From Astragalus membranaceus (taxonomy: Eukaryota > Streptophyta > Magnoliopsida > Fabales > Fabaceae): DNA of 64,000 nucleotides. The stretch spans positions 228,582,659-228,646,658 of the forward strand of contig CM076846.1 of NCBI GenBank assembly GCA_039519185.1, read 5' to 3'. How positions within the stretch are numbered: position 1 is the first letter of the stretch; every line of letters starts with the position of its first letter. The notes beneath the pieces were generated by a model. The model was not told the origin of the DNA. It saw only the letters and a program-made list of their open reading frames with translations, and ran no database searches. The position numbers were made by a program, and so were the translations under genes. Below, piece after piece: positions 35,901 to 44,775 of the stretch.

Positions 35901-37399
35901 TGTTCGCGCTCGTGTGTGTTATAGTCGCAATGTCAGTGCAAGTATACACGTCGTACAAGTAATAAAGTGGATAAAAGTAAGAGATCGTTCCCACGAGGAT
36001 TGATTAACTTTCAGAGTTCAAGTCTTTAAAACACAAGTGAAACAAGTAACAAATCGACACTAAAAGTTGATATTAAGACTAAGAACATAAATAAAGCAAG
36101 TAAATGAGAAGTGGGTGTGAATATGGAAGAGTATGAGTTGGATTGCTGCATGCAAGTAAATCTTCTCTAGTCAGACGTTATAACGTTTACACGTTAACAC
36201 GTACAAATGCTATGTTGTATAGACGTTATAACGTTTGAACGCTGTTGCAAAAGAGCTGTGCTTTTCAGTCACAAAACGTCAGAGCTTCAAGTACTAGAAT
36301 TCCTATGTCTAGGTTCTAAGTAGGCCTACTCCTGTATTTTAAGTACCCACAGCAATGTCCTATGAACTATTATCTGTTCTATGTCTAGACTTAGATAAAA
36401 ATGCCTAAATGTCTTTAGTGCACCTTTTCATTCACATAAATCTTTGAGTTCTTTTCATAGACCATGTCTGTACCTATGAATCTACTTATTTTAAGTGATT
36501 AGTTCAAAACAAGCTTGGAAATATTAACATGCAAAGATTTAAAACGCATAAACATCAATACTTCATAACATTAAACTAGAGGTTCATTACATGCAAAACA
36601 GCAACCCAACTACAAATGTTTAGCTCATGCTGAGCATCCTTACAGAAATAAGAGGAGTTAAAATCCAAATACCGTACATAGAGAAAAGGAGACTAAACGC
36701 AAAAGATACGCCTAAGTGGCCTTCCTTCATGCACGCTGTAAAGACGTTACAACGTCTGAGCTTTACAGTAATGGCTGCGGATGGATATGGAAATTGGGGC
36801 CTTGAGAGAATTAAAAATGAAGAAGTCTGTGTCCAGAACTTCTCTCAGAAAAACTATCTCTGAAAAATGGGGGAAGGTGGATGATGAATGGAGTCGTGTC
36901 CCCTCCGCATGGTGCACCCTTGCCTTTTTGTAGAGAGAGAATAGCCATGGTCAAAAGAGGGTCACATGATGCTGATGTCATTCCCCCACCTTCCAAGCTT
37001 GCTTGCGAGTTGACTCTGCCCTGAAGTGACACCGCACTGCTACAGTGCGTAAGCAGCGTCAGTGTTGAAGAAAGAGAAGATCTTCTTCATTTCCAGATCT
37101 CTGGTCATCATTACATGCGCGCCAAAATGATATATATTATTTTCTTGCTCTGCTGTCCTTCTTCAGACGTGATGAGAGACGCTGCCACGTTTGGATTACT
37201 GCACAAACACAAGAAGCATCAAAACGCTCACAAAGGCGCCAATTGGCACCAAAATGCCTAGAACTTGTAATTTAGCCCCTTTCTAACTAAAAGCAATAAA
37301 CTAACAGAAACTTTACTAGAAACAACCTGCTATTGCCAGAGAACTTGCATGATTTAACTTTGACTAAGCATAAATAACTCATATAAATATGAGTTATCA
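35901..37399 (-). repeat. 5' LTR of A1 (right copy)
   Basis: Matches 24709-26207 at all but about three positions (for example C to T near 36500, A to G near 37192 and T to C near 37225). Palindrome copies at 36173, 36221 and 36742. Confidence 0.95.
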
Positions 37400-37404
37400 G
37401 TTAA

Positions 37405-37775
37405 CTAAAGAAAAATTAGAACTTAGGAAAGAAAATGATAAACTTGTGTATGTTAAAGAAAATTATGCATGTGATAAATGTATAGAACATGAAAAGAAAA
37501 TCAATGAGCTTGAATGTACAATAGACAAAATGCCCAAATTACATCTTAGGATTCAGAGAAATAATTTTGTGAAAAGCATTATGCATCATAGACCTAAGTT
37601 TTCCACTAAACCTTATATTAGATGTTACTATTGTGATAAACCTGGACATACAGCTTCTGTTTGCAGGGCAAGAGGTAAGCAAACTATGAAAAAGGTATGG
37701 GTTCCCAAAAGGACCATACCAAACACTAACCCACAAGGACCCAAAGAGATTTGGGTACCTAAAACCTTGTTTTGA
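37405..37775 (+). pseudogene. C2 gag, second part
   Basis: Resumes after A1 and its GTTAA duplication. It holds a lysine/glutamate-rich coiled segment (LTKEKLELRKENDK), a second CCHC knuckle (CYYCDKPGHTASVC) and a KKVWVPK tract, ending at TGA (37773-37775). C1 carries the same region at 741-337. Confidence 0.85.
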
Positions 37776-37779
37776 ACCA

Positions 37780-40560
37780 ATGCAGGTATGCTTCAAGGTA
37801 CGGGGGTCAGATTGGTACCTTGACAGCGGATGCTCAAAGCACATGACTGGAGATATTACAAAGTTCCTAACTCTTACCCCCAGATCAAGCGGTCATGTGA
37901 CTTATGGTGACAATAACAGAGGAAGAATCCTTGGTGAAGGTAAAGTTGGTAAAGACTTATCTACTGCTATTGATAATGTGCTCTATGTTGAAGGTCTTAA
38001 ACATAATCTTTTAAGCATTAGCCAACTTTGTGATAAAGGAAATAGGGTAATATTTGACTCAGGTTCATGCATCATTGAGGATAAACAAAGTAAACAAGTT
38101 AGAATGATAGGAAATAGAGTAGAAAACATATACATGATGAGTTTAGATAGTGTTTCATCACATAATGCATGTTGCCTCATTAGTAAGGAAGAAAACTCTT
38201 GGTTATGGCACCGTAGGACAGCTCATATTCATATGGATCATCTTAACAAGCTAGTGTCTAAAGATCTAGTTAGTGGTTTGCCTAATATCAAGTTTGAAAA
38301 AGATAAATTGTGTGATGCATGCCAAAAGGGTAAACAGGTAAAAGTGTCCTTTAAATCAAAGAATATTGTGTCTACTAACAAACCTTTGCAGCTGTTACAC
38401 ATGGATCTATTTGGTCCCTCAAGGACAAAAAGTTATGGTGGAAATTACTATGCTCTAGTTATAGTAGATGATTATTCAAGGTATACCTGGACTCTCTTTC
38501 TGGCAAATAAGAGCGAAGCTTTTGGAGCATTCAAAAAGCTTGCTCGCAGCATTCAAAATGAGAAAGAATTGAAGATTGTCTCAATTCGATCTGATCACGG
38601 TGGAGAATTTGAAAATGAAAAATTCGAAATCCTATGTGAAGAACTTGGTATAAATCACAACTTCTCAGCACCTAGAACTCCTCAACAAAATGGAGTTGTT
38701 GAAAGGAAAAATCGATCATTGGAGGAACTTGCCAGAACAATGCTAAATGATCATGACATCCCAAAATACTTTTGGGCGGATGCTGTTATTGATATTGCAG
38801 ATGAACCTGAAGAGTTAGAGATAGGTGAGAAGAAGAAAGAAGAAGAAACAAAAACCACCCCTCAAGAAAAGTCAGAAGAAGGATCAAGCAGTGAACTTCC
38901 CAAGGAATGGAGAATCCCAAGGGATCACTCGCTTGAAAATGTCATAGGTGATGTAACAAAAGGGGTAACTACTCGTAACTCTCTTCGAAATGCATGTAAT
39001 CATATGGCTTTCGTATCTCAAATTGAACCTAGAAATATAGATGAAGCCGTAGTTGATGAACATTGGACTATTGCTATGCAAGAAGAGTTAAACCAGTTTG
39101 AAAGAAACGAAGTGTGGGATCTAGTTCCTAGACCTGATAAACACCAGATAATAGGCACAAAATGGGTGTTTAAAAACAAGCTAGACGAATCAGGTATAAT
39201 AATTAGGAACAAAGCTAGACTAGTTGCTAAAGGTTATAATCAAGAAGAAGGAATAGACTATGATGAAACGTATGCTCCTGTAGCTAGATTAGAAGCTATT
39301 CACATGTTACTTGCTTTTGCATCAATCATGGATTTTAAATTGTATCAAATGGATGTTAAGAGCGCTTTCTTAAATGGTTTTATCCAAGAAGAAGTATATG
39401 TTGAACAACCTCCTGGTTTTGAAAATTTCGAAAAACCAGACCATGTTTTTAAACTCAAAAAGGCTCTATATGGTCTGAAGCAAGCTCCCAGAGCTTGGTA
39501 CGAAAGATTGAGCAAATTCCTACTCAATCATGATTTTCAAAGAGGAAAAGTTGACACTACACTTTTTATAAAAAGGTCAAAAGATGACATCTTACTCGTG
39601 CAAATTTATGTGGACGATATTATTTTCGGTGCTACTAATGAATTGCTTTGCAAAGAATTTTCAAGTATTATGCAGAATGAATTTGAAATGTCAATGATGG
39701 GAGAACTCAACTTCTTCCTTGGGCTTCAAATAAAACAAACAAACAACGGCATCTTCATATCTCAATCAAAGTACTGCAAAGAACTACTCAAAAGATTCGA
39801 AATGGACAAAGCAAAAGAAATGTCCACACCAATGAGCACCTCATGCTACTTAGACAAAGATGAAGAAGGTAAACCGGTAGAACTAAGCAAATATCGAGGT
39901 ATGATTGGCTCTCTTCTCTACTTAACTGCTAGTAGACCGGACATCATGTTTGGTGTTTGCATGTGTGCTAGGTATCAAGCAAATCCAAAAGAGTCACATT
40001 TAGTAGCTGTCAAAAGAATAATGAGATATCTGGTAGGCACTCAAAATGTTGGTCTATGGTACCCAAAAAGCGCCACATGTAGTCTTATTGGATATTCAGA
40101 TTCTGACTTTGCAGGATGTAAGTTGGACAGAAAAAGCACTAGTGGAACATGTCACATACTAGGTAGTGCATTAGTCTCATGGCACAGTAAGAAACAAGTC
40201 AGTGTCGCACTGTCAACTGCTGAAGCAGAATATGTTGCAGCAGGGAGTTGTTGTGCACAAATCCTCTGGATGAAGCAACAACTTCTTGACTATGGTATAG
40301 ATCTAGATCATATCCCTATAAAATGCGACAATACCAGCGCTATCAATCTTACAAAGAACCCCGTCCAACACTCTATGACCAAGCATATAGAGATAAGACA
40401 CCATTTTCTTAGAGATCATGTCCAAAAAGGGGATTGTGTAATCGAATTTGTGGAATCGGCAAAACAGCTAGCTGATATTTTTACAAAACCTTTACAAAAA
40501 GAAAACTTCTTCTTCATTCGAAGAGAACTTGGAATCATTGATTCCTCTTCATGCTGTTAG
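37780..40560 (+). CDS. C2 pol: protease, integrase (C-terminally deleted), RT, RNase H
   Basis: 926 residues, in a different frame from gag. Protease DSG at 15-17; integrase zinc finger about 144-181; integrase core D209, D272, E308 with the D-D-35-E spacing; RT about 430-670 with YVDD 610-613; RNase H about 775-905 (STAEAEY at 812-818). After YFWADAV (about 336) the sequence jumps to an acidic linker (IADEPEELEIGEKKKEEE). The usual end of the core and the integrase C-terminal region, roughly 100 residues or more, are missing without a frame break. RT and RNase H look intact; integration is probably defective. Confidence 0.85.
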   Translation: MQVCFKVRGSDWYLDSGCSKHMTGDITKFLTLTPRSSGHVTYGDNNRGRILGEGKVGKDLSTAIDNVLYVEGLKHNLLSISQLCDKGNRVIFDSGSCIIEDKQSKQVRMIGNRVENIYMMSLDSVSSHNACCLISKEENSWLWHRRTAHIHMDHLNKLVSKDLVSGLPNIKFEKDKLCDACQKGKQVKVSFKSKNIVSTNKPLQLLHMDLFGPSRTKSYGGNYYALVIVDDYSRYTWTLFLANKSEAFGAFKKLARSIQNEKELKIVSIRSDHGGEFENEKFEILCEELGINHNFSAPRTPQQNGVVERKNRSLEELARTMLNDHDIPKYFWADAVIDIADEPEELEIGEKKKEEETKTTPQEKSEEGSSSELPKEWRIPRDHSLENVIGDVTKGVTTRNSLRNACNHMAFVSQIEPRNIDEAVVDEHWTIAMQEELNQFERNEVWDLVPRPDKHQIIGTKWVFKNKLDESGIIIRNKARLVAKGYNQEEGIDYDETYAPVARLEAIHMLLAFASIMDFKLYQMDVKSAFLNGFIQEEVYVEQPPGFENFEKPDHVFKLKKALYGLKQAPRAWYERLSKFLLNHDFQRGKVDTTLFIKRSKDDILLVQIYVDDIIFGATNELLCKEFSSIMQNEFEMSMMGELNFFLGLQIKQTNNGIFISQSKYCKELLKRFEMDKAKEMSTPMSTSCYLDKDEEGKPVELSKYRGMIGSLLYLTASRPDIMFGVCMCARYQANPKESHLVAVKRIMRYLVGTQNVGLWYPKSATCSLIGYSDSDFAGCKLDRKSTSGTCHILGSALVSWHSKKQVSVALSTAEAEYVAAGSCCAQILWMKQQLLDYGIDLDHIPIKCDNTSAINLTKNPVQHSMTKHIEIRHHFLRDHVQKGDCVIEFVESAKQLADIFTKPLQKENFFFIRRELGIIDSSSCC

Positions 40561-40797
40561 ATTCGTATTTTATTACATGTTGCCCTCTTTGATCATGACA
40601 AAAAGGGGGAGAAGAATAGAGTTTTTAATATTTAGAATAAAGTTTTAATATTCAGCATGCATTTGCATCTACTTGCATACAGTCAATAAAACAGGGGGAG
40701 CATCATGATAGGGGGAGTATCATATACATTATATGTTTAAACTAACCTCCCACCTTGAGATGAGTTAATGTTTTGTCATCATCAAAAAGGGGGAGAA
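40561..40797 (+). other. C2 3' tail with polypurine tract
   Basis: Contains repeated AAAAAGGGGGAG and GGGGGAGCATCATGA tracts. The final AAAAAGGGGGAGAA (40784-40797) touches the 3' LTR. No env-like ORF. Confidence 0.85.
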
Positions 40798-42233
40798 TGT
40801 GGATACCTTGTGTTGCAGGTAACCTGATATTGCAGGATGTGTTTTGATGATGAAAAAGACAAAGGTAAGATTGACGGTCAAAGTCAATAAAAGTGACTAA
40901 ACGTCAAAGTCACAATCCAAGACAAGCAAGCCAAGAACTGAAGATTCAAGTTTAAGGGCAGTCCTTAAAAATAAGGGTAGTCCTTAGGGTTTGGGTGTGT
41001 CTTAGGAAAAAGTGTAAGCTCTTTCAAAGGTCAGCTCGTATCTCAAAGTCTCACACACTCACAAAGTTTTTTAAAGTTGCATGCATATTTACGTAAACAC
41101 TCTTATCACCTTTTAAATAACAAAATCGATTTTTCTCATGCATAAACAAATATCAAAATCGATTTTCAGGTAAAATAGAAAAGCTATAAATCGATTTGTC
41201 AGGCCATGTTTTATAATACACAAATCGATTTCTGAGCCAAATAATTTTTAAGGGAAGAATCGATTCCCAATCTTTTGCAAACAACTGAGAATCGATTCCC
41301 ACTTGTCTCAGGCAAGCTGTAAATCGATTCCTACACATTTTCACTTAGTATAGAATCGATTCCTAGCTTTCCATGGCACTCAAGAATCGATTTCCCATAT
41401 TTTCCAAACAAAGATAAATCGATTCCTCACCTAAATAAATCGATTCCTAGATCAAATACATTTTAACAAAGAATCGATTCCTACATTATTTTCAACGTAA
41501 AAATGAATTCCTCATAGCCTATAAATAGGCAGTGCTTTACGATTCATTTTACACAACACACAACTCAACCCACTTGCATGAAACAGAAAACTTTTGAGAA
41601 AACTCTTCACGCTTATACTTTTGCTCGTCACGCACCGTTGGTCTGTCTGAGCTGATCTGTTGCTAAGAGTTAGTTGGGGTTGAATTCTTCAAGTTGTAAT
41701 ATCTGCCTACTTTAGAGGTATTTCTGTCTTTACAATTGTTTATTATTTAATTGTTGTGTTTTGTTCTAGGGAGTGGGGTATCTCTCAAGGGTAGCTGCAT
41801 GTACTAGGAAGTGGGGTATCTTTCTAGGGCAGTTGATTGTAACAGGGGTGGGGTATCTCTTGTTATTGTTATATTAGATCTGAGGGCTCTCTATAGGTGG
41901 GGTATCCTAGGAGGAGAGTGCCTGAGTCTGTAAAGGTTTTCCAAGGCACCTGTAAGCCTTGTTGTGTTAGTGGAAAATCTCACAAGGGTGTGAGGACTGG
42001 ACGTAGGTCACTAGGAGGTGACCGAACCAGGATAAATCTCTGCGTGCTTTACTGCTTTCCTGCTTTACTGTTATTCTACTTTACTGCTTTATATTCTAAT
42101 TCCTTCGCTTCCACTTAACCTGCGCGAAAATTGATCTAAGTCATTGAAAGGGGAAAAACGTTTTCGAAAGATCTGAAAAGTTTTTAAATCTCAATTCACC
42201 CCCCCCTCTTGAGACTGAAGCCACTTGGTAACA
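40798..42233 (+). repeat. 3' LTR of C2
   Basis: Same length as the 5' LTR and nearly identical; ATCGAT array at 41125-41478. Followed by TSD TTAGT. Confidence 0.93.
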
Positions 42234-42238
42234 TTAGT

Positions 42239-42637
42239 ATGGGTCTCGGTAGAACTCACTGAGATTGTATCTCATTGTTTATATGTTGTTGTTTTACAGA
42301 TAAATAGGGAAAGTGGAGATCCAAGAGGTACGAGTAGGTGGTACTCGGATGGTTTCTGAAGACTTAGCTTTATGCTTAGGTGTATATCTTTCCTTGTTAT
42401 CTGTGTATCAAGACATTTTGTCTTTAGCTTTATGTATTTATTTCCGCTTTCTTGTACGATATTGAACACTGTATTTCACTGATGGTTTGTGGTCTTATTT
42501 ATGTTTAAGACTGTCCTGTGGTTATTCAGTGAAAATTTTATAGTGGTGTTCAGTATTTAAACAGGAAATATATCTCTGATGATTTAGGTTTGGTACACTT
42601 GGGTATTTTTACGAGATAAAAATACCGGGGTGTTACA
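42239..42637 (+). repeat. 3' LTR of G2, second part
   Basis: Continues from 21968 and matches the end of the 5' LTR (15400-15799), ending CCGGGGTGTTACA. Followed by ATTTC. Confidence 0.9.
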
Positions 42638-42642
42638 ATTTC

Positions 42643-43007
42643 TATCAAGCGTCATGTATTAGACCCTTTGATTTAGATTAATCAAAGTTGGGGTAAGCGA
42701 GGATAGTGGAATGAAGCTTCGAAAGTGTTTTCAAACGTGGTGCCGAGCCCATGTAGGCGAGTGATGAGTTTCTCGTGTTGATTCGTGACAAGAGAGTTCG
42801 GACTATAACCTTAGAAGCGTTCTAGGGTAGTAGCAGATCATACTTGAAGATTTATGTGCCGGCTTGGGAAGATTTTCTACACTCATTTCGTTAATTCAAA
42901 ATTGTGTTCCAACAACTTAAGACCTTTTTGAGAATGTCGATTCTCGGTTAGTCAGATGAAAGACTTGACGAAATTTTGAGGACAAAATTCTTTCAAGTTT
43001 GGGAGAA
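42643..43007 (+). other. G1 internal tail, resumed, with polypurine tract
   Basis: Continues from 13225 and matches the G2 tail (19400-19716). It ends CAAGTTTGGGAGAA before the 3' LTR. No gene. Confidence 0.8.
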
Positions 43008-44775
43008 TGTAACATCCTCAAAATAATTAGTCGAATTATTTGGATGTTAACCCAATTGTATTAATTTAGTACTTAATTGGTAAATTTATTGAGCGCTGAA
43101 ATTAATTACTGGTCGTCATAGGATCGTTAACCGAATAATACGGACTAAGGACAATTCAGAACGAAATAAGAGATTAAGGACAATATGGTAATTGGACCAC
43201 GCTACCACTTATATATTAAATAAATATATATGTGTGTGTGTGAGTTAAAGAAAGAAAAGAAAAGGAAGCGTAGGCGGGAGAGAAGAGTAACAGAGAGAAA
43301 AGAGAGAAAAGGAAAAAAAAAGAGAAAAGAATGGGTGAAGGAGAAGAAGAGGAAAAAGGAAGTTCAAAAGCTCATCAAAACGACTTCCTTCCAATACAAA
43401 AATTGCTCAGCGTTACTCACGCTTAGGATTATTTCGTTTTACAATGATATTTACGTTGATTGATTTCGAAAGATTTTGAGTCAAAAACCATTATTTCGAA
43501 ATATATAGTATTTTGATAAAATTCGTTCACGATGAGTTTTTGATTGATTTGATTTATTGTGTGATTTTGATTGAATCTGTCTTTATGGCTGTTTAAACTG
43601 TTTTCAATCGGAATTGAGCGGAATAGCGAATTTCGCGAGAAACTGAAAACTCTGCATTTTTCAGCAGACGGTTGCGACCCGTCCCCTTCGCGTTGCGACC
43701 AGGCACAGATTTGCGACGAAAATGTTTCTGACTCTCTTCGCGTCGCGACGGTAGTCGTTCGCGTCGCGACGCTTTGCAGTTTTTCAGCAACTGTACACTG
43801 AATTTGTTTTCGCGATAACTTTTGATCCGGGAACCCGAATAAGGTGTTCTAAGATACGTTTGAAAGCTTATTCAGATGCCTAACTGAATATTCTATTTTT
43901 AAGGCAAAATGAACTGTTTTTGGAGTCGTAAATTGTGTTGAAAAGTGATGAATTAGTATGCGAGAGTGAATGTGGATTTAATTTGTAATCTGAATTAAAT
44001 GTTCGATTATTTGTCTGAGGTAAATGAACTCTGAGTTCATATTATTGTAGATATATTTATTATATCGAGTTGGGTGACGACCCATGGTTTTAACATACTA
44101 GGAGGGGCAGTTATGATCCCCCACCCTAGGCTCCGTGCCAATAGGAGAATGTACTAATTGTAAGGGGGTTCACCGGGATTAGCACTGGATTGTTGTCAGT
44201 GTTATGTTATGAGTGTTGTTGTACTTACACTGGGATTAGCACTGGATTGCAATCGGTGTCGTACTGTGCGATACACCGGGATTAGCACTGGATTGCAGTC
44301 GGTGTCGTGTTAATTTAAAAATTCTTCATAATTAAACCGAGAGTGTTAGTAGGGGTCTCGGTAGAACTCACTGAGATTGTATCTCATTGTATATATGTTG
44401 TTGTTTTACAGAGAAACAGGGAAAGAGAGGACCACAGAGGCACGAGTCGGTTGAGCTCGGATGGTTGCTGATGACTTAGCATTATGCTTAAGTTATGTTT
44501 TCCCTTGTTAGCTATGTATCACGACATTGTGACTTTAACTGTTGTAAAAGTTATGTATTTAGTTTCCGCTTTCTTGTATGATATTGAACACTGTAGTTCA
44601 CTGATGGTTTACGGTCAGAGAGTCGACATGGTCTTGCTTATGTTTAAGACGGTCTCGTTGTATTCAGTGAAAAATTTACAGTGGTGTTCAGTATTTAAAC
44701 AGGAAATATATCTCTGATGTTTTAGGGATGGTGCACTTGGGTATTTTTACTAAATAAACATACCGGGGTGTTACA
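43008..44775 (+). repeat. 3' LTR of G1 with internal deletion
   Basis: Starts TGTAACATCC and ends GGGTGTTACA. At about 43412 GCTCAGCGTTAC joins directly to TCACGCTTAGG, skipping roughly 430 bp present in the G2 LTR. A short shared TTAC/TTACTCAC suggests microhomology. Hairpin units at 44171, 44229 and 44274. CpG motifs at 43670-43775 are partly mutated. Confidence 0.85.

Larger units (their letters stand above)
24981..36757. repeat. Dispersed 16-bp palindrome family of A1, consensus AGACGTTATAACGTCT
   Basis: Close copies start at 24981, 25029, 25550, 26869, 26892, 26943, 26964, 27458, 27808, 28745, 29929, 31375, 31405, 31962, 33136, 33157, 34015, 34672, 35771, 36173, 36221 and 36742. Weaker copies are at 28141, 28771 and 34036. 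They occur in LTRs, untranslated DNA and both ORFs. In coding DNA most read as D-V-x-T-S, but 28745 reads as QTLQRLV and 31962 as QRDNVF, so all three frames are used. I found no such density in the other elements. Confidence 0.88.
24709..37399 (-). mobile_element. A1: Athila-like Ty3/gypsy element nested in C2 gag
   Basis: LTRs of 1499 bp each (24709-26207, 35901-37399) with a perfect GTTAA duplication (24704-24708, 37400-37404). I count only three substitutions between them, so this is the youngest insertion here. Reverse-strand order: 5' LTR, Asp-tRNA primer site, gag-pol (35772 to 30077), a second ORF (29814 to 27538), noncoding tail, polypurine tract, 3' LTR. The Asp primer site, one long gag-pol ORF and an extra 3' ORF fit the Athila group. 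Gag-pol carries one stop and one 1-base deletion. Confidence 0.93.
21969..42233 (+). mobile_element. C2: Ty1/copia element, Maximus/SIRE-like, nested in the G2 LTR
   Basis: Both LTRs are 1436 bp (21969-23404, 40798-42233) with a perfect TSD TTAGT (21964-21968, 42234-42238). By eye they differ by about five substitutions and two 1-base indels. Internal parts: initiator-Met primer site, gag (split by A1), pol, polypurine tract. No env-like ORF follows pol. The tail has several AAAAGGGGGAG tracts, as in SIRE relatives. Pol has lost the integrase C-terminal region in frame, so it is probably not autonomous. Confidence 0.92.
13231..42637 (+). mobile_element. G2: Ty3/gypsy element nested in G1
   Basis: The LTRs are 13231-15799 and 19717-21968 plus 42239-42637, the latter split by C2. 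The ATTTC duplication is perfect (13226-13230 and 42638-42642). The internal region is only about 3.9 kb with decayed gag-RT-RNase H and no integrase. Primer site and internal sequence match G1, while the LTR arrays differ in motif. The 3' LTR is 82 bp longer, explained by a 47-bp duplication and an expanded TA run. LTRs show at least ten substitutions in the first 700 bp. Confidence 0.9.
8278..44775 (+). mobile_element. G1: Ty3/gypsy element hosting the nest (5' LTR truncated by the Ogre-like insertion)
   Basis: Layout: 5' LTR remnant 8278-9841, primer site 9844-9855, degenerate gag-protease-RT-RNase H 9985-12486, internal tail 12487-13230 resuming at 42643 after G2, polypurine tract just before 43008, and 3' LTR 43008-44775. 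The rest of the 5' LTR should be left of the Ogre-like element, outside the window. The right edge abuts a reverse LTR fragment at 44776. RT/RNase H motifs and 2-3 kb LTRs suggest a Tekay-like chromovirus, but no integrase or chromodomain is present to prove it. Confidence 0.85.
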
